Below, piece after piece: positions 1-5,069 of a stretch of 5,069 nt of DNA; within the stretch, counting starts at the first letter, position 1; the number at the start of each line of letters is the position of its first letter. The notes beneath the pieces were generated by a model. The model ran no database searches. It was given only the letters and a program-made list of their open reading frames with translations, and had not been told where the DNA came from. Source of the stretch: Desulfuromonadaceae bacterium (lineage in GTDB: Bacteria; Desulfobacterota; Desulfuromonadia; Desulfuromonadales; Syntrophotaleaceae). The stretch is taken from the NCBI GenBank assembly GCA_021107335.1, contig JAIOSZ010000346.1, positions 1 to 5,069 of the forward strand, given 5' to 3'. The position numbers and the translations under genes are program-made.

Positions 1-655
1 CAATGCGTCCCAGACGCATGGCGGCCACCCCTTTTGCCGCAGCGGCGATAGCCGAAATGCCCTGTTCCGGGTCGATGCCGGCGTGAGACTCGCGACCGAT
101 AATTTCAAAACGCATCTTATTGGCCCCCGGAGCGGTATTGATCAGCCAATCGACCCCCGAGGTGTCGAGGGCCACACCGCGACGGGAAGTGACCTTGCTG
201 CAATCGAGATACTTAACACCGAGCAGTCCCACCTCTTCACAAACGGCGACCACCAACTCTACGGGGCCATGGGGAATCCCCTGTTCGCGGACCACTTCCA
301 GAGCCTCGATAATCTCGGTGATGCCGGCCTTGTCATCGGCACCGAGAATGGTTTCCCCGGCGCTGGTGAAGACCCCGTCCTTGAGCACCGGCTGCACCCC
401 TTCGGCCGGGCCAACGGTATCCATATGAACCGAAACCAACAGCGGTTCGCTGTCTTTTCCATTCGCCGGAAAGGTCGCGATCAGGTTACCGCTCTCGCTG
501 CCGATTTTCTTCCCGGCGTCATCCATCACCACCGTTGCACCGAGTTCCTGTAGACGTTGGACCAGATAGCGCGAGATTTCCCCTTCGCCAAAAGCCGGAC
601 TGGAAATACTAGCCAGACGACTAAATTCCTCGGCGATACGTTGTCGATTAACCAT
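1..655 (-). CDS. PepT-like M20 family metallopeptidase, N-terminal part (runs off the left edge)
   Basis: Reading leftward from an ATG at 655-653 gives 218 uninterrupted codons, so the gene is partial and its C-terminus is missing. The protein belongs to the M20 di-zinc aminopeptidase/carboxypeptidase group. It most resembles the 'peptidase T-like' branch, cytosolic enzymes that remove residues from short peptides. Visible active-site signatures in order are HMD at residues 77-79 (metal His77 and Asp79), GADDKAG at 105-111 (bridging Asp107), CEE at 139-141 (general base Glu140 and metal Glu141), an ALDTSG segment with metal Asp164, and SHAG at 190-193 (His191, start of the lid/dimerisation domain). 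Only the distal metal His is off the window. The ATG is preceded by AGGA (664-667) at 8-nt spacing, which supports this start. The gene is divergent from the M23 peptidase gene. The substrate cannot be deduced. Family assignment is firm; PepT-like rather than another M20 branch is likely. Confidence 0.9.
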   Translation of the reverse strand, partial: MVNRQRIAEEFSRLASISSPAFGEGEISRYLVQRLQELGATVVMDDAGKKIGSESGNLIATFPANGKDSEPLLVSVHMDTVGPAEGVQPVLKDGVFTSAGETILGADDKAGITEIIEALEVVREQGIPHGPVELVVAVCEEVGLLGVKYLDCSKVTSRRGVALDTSGVDWLINTAPGANKMRFEIIGRESHAGIDPEQGISAIAAAAKGVAAMRLGRI

Positions 656-773
656 TTCTTTGATCCTGTCTATGCATAAAAGGTTGGATATATTAATAAC
701 TGCCAGCGGCTTTTTAGCACGGGGACTGCCTAACGTCCGCAAAGGCGATAAAGTACCGTTAACGCTTGCAACC

Positions 774-802
774 AAGATAGAATATTTACCGTGGTTTGGC
801 AA
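774..802 (-). promoter_or_regulatory. Candidate sigma70-type promoter for the M20 peptidase gene
   Basis: On the minus strand a TTGCCA box (797-802, 5/6 to TTGACA) is followed after exactly 17 nt by TATCTT (774-779, 4/6 to TATAAT). It lies about 120 bp upstream of the M20 start codon. This is the best-spaced -35/-10 pair I found on that strand of the intergenic region. It is a pattern match only; a 5' leader of roughly 110 nt would result. Confidence 0.35.
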
Positions 803-891
803 TGCGCGGCCCTGTCAATAAACAAAGAGCTAATAGTCCCTTCAACTCATGTCACCAAAGTCAGACACTGGACAAAAGATGGGGAAAATTG

Positions 892-921
892 CTAACATCT
901 GTTAGTTAAGGTCGATACAAT
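892..921 (+). promoter_or_regulatory. Candidate promoter with overlapping palindromic operator for the M23-acpH operon
   Basis: CTAACA (892-897, 4/6 to the -35 consensus) is followed after 18 nt by TACAAT (916-921, 5/6 to the -10 consensus). It lies about 57 bp upstream of the M23 start codon. The -35 element is one arm of a perfect 14-bp palindrome, CTAACA-TC-TGTTAG (892-905). A dimeric repressor bound there would cover the -35 box. The promoter match is modest and no regulator is identified. The palindrome itself is directly visible. Confidence 0.35.
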
Positions 922-977
922 GACAAGCAAGCTTTCGGGCTGCTGATGTCCATAGCATTTAGTCAGGAACTATTACC

Positions 978-2303
978 ATGAATAATGATTTCAATCCGCC
1001 TCGCACCTCGCTGGTCCAACGGACCCGTTCTAATCGTCGCTTTCTGCTTCCGCTACTGGTGCTGCTGGTACTCGGAGGCCTGTTTTTATTATCCAACCGC
1101 CAGCCGAGCGAAAAAATTGCCCAAGCCGACACCAAGACAGTGCCGGTGATAGCAGCAGTACCCGAAGTACGGCGGGAACTGATTCGAGGCGCCATTCAAC
1201 CCGGCGAAACCATCACCTCCCTGCTCGGCCATATCTTTACCCCACAGCAGATTCATAACCTTAATCTGCAATGCAAAGAAGTTTTCCCCTTATCCAAACT
1301 CTGTGCGGGAAAAGACTATCGTCTGGCCCTGCGGGATGGTGCCTTTGAACGCTTTGAATACGACATCGACAATGAAGAACAGTTGATCGTATTGCAAAAC
1401 GAAGGGCGGTTCGACATCTCTCGAACGGCCATTCCCTATACGGTTGAACAGCAAGTTATCAAAGGCACTATCACCAGCAGCCTGTTCGGTGCCGTGCTCG
1501 ACAGCGGAGAAAGCGAAACTCTTGCTATCAATCTGGCCGATATCTTTGCCTGGGACATCAACTTCATCCGTGACATTCAGAGCGGCGACAGCTTTCAAGT
1601 GCTGGTCGAAAAACGCTTCCGCGAAGGCAAGCAGTCCGGCTACGGTCGTATCCTGGCCGCCAGCTTTGCCAACCGGGGAAAAAACTTTCAGGCCTATCTG
1701 TTCGAGGACGGTGAGAAGCGCGCTGCCTATTACGACGAGCAAGGCAAGAGCCTGCGCAAGGCCTTTCTAAAAGCTCCGCTGGCCTTCAGTCGCATTTCTT
1801 CCGGGTTCACCCTGCGCCGCTTCCACCCTATCTCCAAGACCTGGAAGGCCCATCCGGCCATTGACTATGCAGCCCCAACCGGCACTCCCATCAAGGCCAT
1901 TGGCGATGCTTTCATAAGCAGAATCGGCCGCACCAAATACAACGGCAACTTCATCGAATTGCGCCACAGCAACGGCATGAAAAGCCTTTACCTGCACATG
2001 AACGGCTTTGCCAAAAAGATGCGGAAGGGCCGGCGAGTTGCTCAGGGCCAAACCATCGGCTATGTCGGCATGACCGGCTTGGCCACCGGCCCTCACCTCT
2101 GCTTCCGTATGTACAAAAATGGCCGCCCTATTAACCCGGCCCGGCTTAAATCCACACCGACCGTCCCGGTCTCCAAGTCCAACATGGTCGCGTATAAAGC
2201 CACTATCGCTCCCCTCATTGCTCAGCTAAGTGACAGCCCCCCCGCCTCCACCCAACTAGCGGCTACCGAGCCACAAGAGCAGAGTGTAACTGCCAACAAT
2301 TGA
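978..2303 (+). CDS. Membrane-anchored M23 (LytM/MepM-like) peptidoglycan endopeptidase with an HxC motif
   Basis: The 441-residue protein is probably a murein hydrolase that cleaves peptide cross-links in the periplasm. A basic N-terminus (residues 14-21) is followed by one hydrophobic helix (about 22-39), giving an N-in signal anchor. Residues about 70-155 form an OapA/LysM-like opening ('QPGETITSLLG'). A second, related module spans about 156-260. The C-terminal M23 domain is about 268-390. Zinc and catalytic signatures are HPAID (His292 and Asp296), YLH (His340) and GPHLCF (His373). In most M23 enzymes the last motif is HxH, but here the second His is Cys375 (codon TGC). Cys can still bind zinc, so activity is possible but not certain. 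The tail after residue 390 is Pro/Ser/Thr/Gln-rich and probably disordered. The ATG has AGGA at 965-968, 9 nt upstream. Size and domain order match MepM. The downstream acpH starts 13 bp later and is probably co-transcribed. Confidence 0.88.
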   Translation: MNNDFNPPRTSLVQRTRSNRRFLLPLLVLLVLGGLFLLSNRQPSEKIAQADTKTVPVIAAVPEVRRELIRGAIQPGETITSLLGHIFTPQQIHNLNLQCKEVFPLSKLCAGKDYRLALRDGAFERFEYDIDNEEQLIVLQNEGRFDISRTAIPYTVEQQVIKGTITSSLFGAVLDSGESETLAINLADIFAWDINFIRDIQSGDSFQVLVEKRFREGKQSGYGRILAASFANRGKNFQAYLFEDGEKRAAYYDEQGKSLRKAFLKAPLAFSRISSGFTLRRFHPISKTWKAHPAIDYAAPTGTPIKAIGDAFISRIGRTKYNGNFIELRHSNGMKSLYLHMNGFAKKMRKGRRVAQGQTIGYVGMTGLATGPHLCFRMYKNGRPINPARLKSTPTVPVSKSNMVAYKATIAPLIAQLSDSPPASTQLAATEPQEQSVTANN

Positions 2304-2316
2304 CAGGCTGCATTTA

Positions 2317-2748
2317 TTGAATCACCTGGTCCATCTGTTTCTGTCCGATCCCACCGACGGCTGCCGCCTCGGCGCTCTGATGGGCGATTATGTCAAGGGC
2401 CGACTTGACGACCAATACCCAGCAGAAATTCGTTGGGGCCTGCATCTGCACCGCAAAGTCGACCGCTTCGCCGAAACCAATCCCCATTTCCAACGCAGCA
2501 AGCGCCGCCTCGATCCTACCCTGCGCCATTGCCGGGGCATCCTGGTCGATGTGGCCTACGATCATTTTATGGCCGTCCACTGGTCGGACTTCGCCGACTC
2601 CCCCCTGGAACAATTCTCCGCCAATATTTGCCGGCTACTGACAGAACATCACGCCCTGTTGCCAGCGGCCCTGCAACAGGCGGCACCGCGCATGATAGCC
2701 GCCGACTGGTTGGTGGCTGCCCGTCACTTGGATACTGTCGATAAGTGA
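2317..2748 (+). pseudogene. acpH: Acyl carrier protein phosphodiesterase, C-terminally truncated by an IS
   Basis: The 143-residue product matches AcpH (DUF479), which removes the 4'-phosphopantetheine arm from holo-ACP. Family signatures are the N-terminal MNHLVHLFLS, GALMGDYVKG (20-28), HLHRKVD (43-49) and DHFMAVHW (82-89), the last three carrying the conserved Asp/His residues. AcpH proteins are usually about 190-200 residues. This one breaks off in the WLVAARHLD segment, so about 50 C-terminal residues are missing. Native codons appear to run to AAG at 2743-2745; the TGA at 2746-2748 belongs to the terminal repeat of the adjoining IS. The start is TTG at 2317, chosen because the MNxLxHL N-terminus of the family begins there, with CAGG (2304-2307) 9 nt upstream and no better ATG nearby. 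Spacing of 13 bp to the M23 gene suggests an operon. The missing 3' part is not found beyond the IS. Whether the shortened enzyme folds or works is unknown. Confidence 0.82.
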
Positions 2749-2770
2749 AGTGGCTACACTATCCCGGACA
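2746..2770 (+). repeat. Left terminal inverted repeat of the IS3-family element
   Basis: This 25-bp repeat starts TGAAGTGG and ends CCCGGACA. Compared with the reverse complement of 4883-4907 it matches at 17 of 25 positions without gaps. The outer and inner ends are best conserved and the middle is diverged. Its first three bases form the stop codon of the truncated acpH. Confidence 0.75.
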
Positions 2771-2779
2771 CAGAAATAG

Positions 2780-3370
<591 letters not shown>

Positions 3371-3379
3371 GGGGAGGAG
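3371..3379 (+). promoter_or_regulatory. Strong ribosome binding site of the intron maturase
   Basis: GGGGAGGAG lies 3 nt before ATG 3383; counted from its GGAGG core (3373-3377) the spacing is 5 nt. It selects this ATG for the maturase. The site falls within domain IV of the intron RNA. Confidence 0.7.
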
Positions 3380-3382
3380 CAT

Positions 3383-4636
3383 ATGAGTTCGGCAAAAGCT
3401 TTTACCATACCAAGGGCACTTATCTGGGAAGCCTACCATGACGTCAAAAAAAGTCAGGGTGGCCCCGGTGCTGATGGTCAAACGATGGAGGAATTTGAAG
3501 GAGACCTGAAAAATCAACCGTACAAGATCTGGAATCGGATGTCGTCAGGAAGCTATTTTCCCCCACCGGTCTTGCGGGTAGAGATACCCAAGTCAGACGG
3601 GGGGATCAGGCAACTTGGGATACCGACAATCAGTGACCGGATAGCTCAGGCAGCAGTCAAGAGATATCTGGAGCCACAGGTAGAGCCAGTTTTTCACGAA
3701 GACTCTTATGGGTATCGACCCGGACGATCCGCCTTGGATGCAGTAGCAAAAGCTCGTCAACGCTGTTGGCGTGACAACTGGGTTCTTGATCTGGATATCA
3801 GCAAGTTTTTCGATACTTTGGATCATGGATTGGTCATGCGCGCCGTAAGGCGGTTCACCTCCTGTAAGTGGACTCTGCTCTACATCGATAGATGGTTAAA
3901 GGCGGATGTCGTGCTGCAGGACGGGATTTTGTTACACCGAGACACAGGAACCCCACAAGGAGGCGTCATCAGTCCTCTGCTTGCAAATATCTTTCTGCAC
4001 TTAGGTTTTGACCAGTGGATGAAGGAAGAATGTCCGAAAATCCATTTTGAACGATATGCTGATGATATCGTGGTGCACTGTCGGTCAAGGCAGCAGTTGG
4101 AAATGATCAAGCAGAAGATCGAACGCCGACTGGAACAATGCAAGTTGAGGTTGCATCCGAAGAAGACACGAATTGTCTACTGTAAGGATTCGAAACGCAC
4201 CGAATGCTGGCACTATTACAGCTTTGATTTTCTGGGATACACGTTTCAACCGCGATCTGCGCGTAATTATCGCGGAGAGTTCTTTGTTAGCTTCAGCCCT
4301 GCGATCAGCCAAAAATCTGCTCGCAGATTAAGGCAAACGATAAGGCGGGAATGGAAGCTTGCGGCACGTACTAATCTCGGTCTGAGTGATCTGGTTCGTC
4401 GAATAAATTCGGTGGTCACTGGTTGGATCAATTATGACGGAAAATTTTGCAGATCAGCTCTTCACTCCGTCCTAAACCATGTCAACATGGCATTGGTGAA
4501 ATGGGCGATGCGAAAATTCAAGCGACTTCAGCGGCGGTGGACACGCGCACATGCGTGGCTTAAGGGTGTTGCCCGTCGGAGTCCGCAACTATTCGCGCAT
4601 TGGCAGTATCAAGGCTGGATGACAAGAGCCGTATGA
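3383..4636 (+). CDS. ltrA: Group II intron reverse transcriptase/maturase, endonuclease-less
   Basis: The 417-residue intron-encoded protein binds its own intron RNA, aids splicing and copies the intron into cDNA during retrohoming. The RT domain covers about residues 1-300. Seen are an RT-0-like NRMSSGSYFPPPV (51-63), IPK and LGIPTISDRIAQ (68-89), SYGYRPGRSALDA (108-120), motif A DLDISKFFDTLDH with catalytic Asp138, TPQGGVISPLLAN (190-202), and YADD (225-228) with Asp227 and Asp228. All three catalytic Asp are present. A maturase (domain X, GIIM) region follows at about 303-385, including GWINYDGKF (347-355), then a basic tail. There is no C-terminal HNH endonuclease. The start is fixed by the GGGGAGGAG site. 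The last codons and the TGA (4634-4636) lie inside domain V, so gene and ribozyme overlap. It has no frameshift or stop and looks functional. The gene name ltrA is the generic one. Confidence 0.93.
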   Translation: MSSAKAFTIPRALIWEAYHDVKKSQGGPGADGQTMEEFEGDLKNQPYKIWNRMSSGSYFPPPVLRVEIPKSDGGIRQLGIPTISDRIAQAAVKRYLEPQVEPVFHEDSYGYRPGRSALDAVAKARQRCWRDNWVLDLDISKFFDTLDHGLVMRAVRRFTSCKWTLLYIDRWLKADVVLQDGILLHRDTGTPQGGVISPLLANIFLHLGFDQWMKEECPKIHFERYADDIVVHCRSRQQLEMIKQKIERRLEQCKLRLHPKKTRIVYCKDSKRTECWHYYSFDFLGYTFQPRSARNYRGEFFVSFSPAISQKSARRLRQTIRREWKLAARTNLGLSDLVRRINSVVTGWINYDGKFCRSALHSVLNHVNMALVKWAMRKFKRLQRRWTRAHAWLKGVARRSPQLFAHWQYQGWMTRAV

Positions 4637-4659
4637 GTCGAGAGGCTCACGTACGGTTC
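4626..4659 (+). ncRNA. Group II intron domain V (catalytic hairpin)
   Basis: Exactly 34 nt fold into the canonical form. A 9-bp lower stem (4626-4634 with 4651-4659) contains the AGC catalytic triad (4627-4629). A 2-nt bulge, A4649-C4650, follows. A 5-bp upper stem (4635-4639 with 4644-4648) is capped by a GAGA (GNRA) tetraloop at 4640-4643. This is the most conserved part of the ribozyme and it is intact here. It also encodes the last three residues and the stop of the maturase. Confidence 0.93.
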
Positions 4660-4660
4660 T

Positions 4661-4699
4661 GTGAGAGCGTAGCGATGAAATTCCGCTGCGCTACTCGAC
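4661..4699 (+). ncRNA. Group II intron domain VI with bulged branch-point adenosine
   Basis: CGTAGCG (4668-4674) pairs with CGCTGCG (4684-4690), closing a 9-nt loop. GAG (4665-4667) pairs with CTC (4694-4696). The unpaired CTA between (4691-4693) offers A4693 as the lariat branch point, seventh base from the 3' end. This spacing and the AC terminus fit the expected 3' splice site at 4699/4700. Confidence 0.8.
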
Positions 4700-4899
4700 C
4701 ACCAATGGAACGTGTTTTCCGTAGTTTCAAAAGTGAATGGATGCCGCCAGAGGGTCACAGGACATTCGCTGAAGCAAAGAAAGATATTGGCCACTATTTG
4801 ATGGATTATTACAACTGGTAGCGGCCACACCAGAACAACGGCGGAGTCGCACCGACCGTGGCAGAAGAAAAACTTAAACTGCTGTCCGGGAATAGTTGA
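4700..4899 (+). pseudogene. IS3-family transposase fragment, 3' exon (C-terminal end, with a nonsense codon)
   Basis: C4700-A4701 complete the Ala codon split by the intron. The frame then reads PMERVFRSFKSEWMP and on to HYLMDYYNW. The Glu of PMER aligns with the catalytic Glu of the DDE triad. An in-frame TAG (4819-4821) follows YNW. Reading through it gives RPHQNNGGVAPTVAEEKL and LLSGNS, then the family-typical end at TGA 4897-4899, inside the right terminal repeat. The TAG replaces what is normally a sense codon before RPH, so the gene is broken here in addition to lacking its N-terminal part and orfA. With the intron spliced out only about 66 residues could be made before the TAG. Confidence 0.85.
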
Positions 4900-4907
4900 C
4901 CACTACA
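4883..4907 (-). repeat. Right terminal inverted repeat of the IS3-family element
   Basis: Read on the minus strand it starts TGTAGTGG and ends CCCGGACA, pairing with the left repeat at 17 of 25 positions. It contains the original transposase stop (4897-4899, plus strand) and the stop codon of the leftward SAVED-like gene (4903-4905). Confidence 0.75.
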
Positions 4908-5069
4908 TCTTGAGCACGGTCAGGGCGTAATTAAAACCCCCTTGTTGTTGATGATATTCATAGACATGAATTGGGGGATCAACTTTGGGCAACAGTAATT
5001 TACCCAGTTTAACCGCCACAGAGGCCGGGATAGCAGGAAAAAGGTGTATTTCGGCCCTTGCCCCGTGGA
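4903..5069 (-). CDS. SAVED-domain protein, C-terminal fragment (gene continues beyond the right edge)
   Basis: The minus strand is open from the right edge to TAG at 4905-4903, giving 54 residues. Residues counted from the edge include AEIHLFPAIPASVAVKLG (5-22), LLLPKVDPPIHVYEY (24-38) and GGFNYALTVLK (43-53). This order (hydrophobic HLFPA-P-S-A strand/helix, LG-(R/K), P-K-D-P, VYEY or VYDQ, GGF-AL-I at the C-terminus) is how I know the end of SAVED domains. These sense cyclic oligonucleotides in CBASS effectors (Cap4, Cap5, TIR-SAVED) and in some type III CRISPR-linked proteases. The effector part would lie upstream, outside the window, so the protein type cannot be told. The final Met-TAG codons overlap the outer end of the IS repeat, so the native terminus may be altered by a few residues. 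Recognition is from memory of the family; moderate confidence. Confidence 0.65.
   Translation of the reverse strand, partial: HGARAEIHLFPAIPASVAVKLGKLLLPKVDPPIHVYEYHQQQGGFNYALTVLKM

Larger units (their letters stand above)
656..977. other. Divergent intergenic region between the M20 and M23 genes
   Basis: This 322-bp gap holds no supportable gene. It contains the ribosome binding sites of both divergent genes, a candidate leftward promoter (774-802), and a candidate rightward promoter (892-921) with a palindrome. I saw no tRNA, no strong rho-independent terminator and no tandem repeat. By eye it is more AT-rich than the flanking genes, as expected of a promoter region. Confidence 0.7.

Noticed and set aside
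83..553. A 156-codon open frame on the plus strand
   Set aside because: It is the antisense shadow of the M20 peptidase, which shows full active-site motifs on the minus strand; this frame has no recognisable domain.
690..780. Possible terminator or small RNA upstream of the M20 gene
   Set aside because: The T-rich stretch near 701-716 has no stable stem before it on either strand and no other evidence of an RNA gene.
926..944. Small hairpin AGC-A-AGC / GCT-GCT in the M23 leader as a terminator or attenuator
   Set aside because: The stem is short with a bulge and no T-run follows; chance pairing is likely.
2746..2760. A class C group II intron inserted after a terminator or attC site
   Set aside because: The intron lies in coding sequence of a transposase with an IBS1/EBS1 pairing. 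No terminator hairpin or attC-like structure precedes it.
3383..4636. A retron or DGR reverse transcriptase instead of a group II maturase
   Set aside because: The protein has the maturase domain X and is surrounded by intron RNA with domains V and VI and matching splice sites. No msr/msd, template repeat or variable repeat is seen.
4600..4821. A 73-codon open frame on the plus strand as a gene of its own
   Set aside because: It starts inside the maturase gene, passes through domains V and VI, and only becomes meaningful at 4702 where the transposase 3' exon begins. It is intron sequence joined to an exon, not a real start.

Overview
The window looks like chromosomal DNA of a Gram-negative bacterium, with a housekeeping left half and an accessory right half. 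The gene types fit a proteobacterium: an inner-membrane-anchored MepM-like M23 endopeptidase, an AcpH-type ACP phosphodiesterase and a PepT-like M20 peptidase. A member of the Desulfuromonadia (Geobacter/Desulfuromonas-like) is my best guess from the style of the proteins. That placement is inference only.

Left half. Positions 1-655 (minus strand) hold the N-terminal 218 codons of a PepT-like M20 metallopeptidase. A divergent intergenic region (656-977) follows, with a plausible promoter for each side and a 14-bp palindrome over the -35 of the rightward one. Rightward, 978-2303 encodes a membrane-anchored M23 peptidase. Its last zinc-ligand motif reads H-L-C instead of H-x-H. Thirteen bases later a TTG-started acpH gene begins (2317-2748), but it loses its last ~50 codons.

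Right half. From about 2746 to 4907 there is a nested mobile element. The outer shell is a deleted IS3-family insertion sequence. It has imperfect 25-bp terminal inverted repeats at 2746-2770 and 4883-4907, and only the extreme C-terminal end of its DDE transposase is left. Inside it sits a complete-looking 1841-bp group II intron (2859-4699). The intron has a GTGTG 5' end, an EBS1 hairpin that pairs with the exon, a full reverse transcriptase/maturase gene (3383-4636), a textbook 34-nt domain V, a domain VI with a bulged A, and an ...AC 3' end. Removing it in silico restores the conserved transposase motif GNCWDNA-PMER exactly at the predicted splice sites. The IS left end supplies the stop codon of the truncated acpH.

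Right edge. On the minus strand, 4903-5069 encodes 54 C-terminal residues of what looks like a SAVED-domain protein, the cyclic-oligonucleotide sensor module of CBASS and related antiphage defence effectors. Its stop codon also lies in the IS terminal repeat. The IS/intron composite therefore sits at a junction between a damaged housekeeping operon and a probable defence locus that continues to the right of the window.
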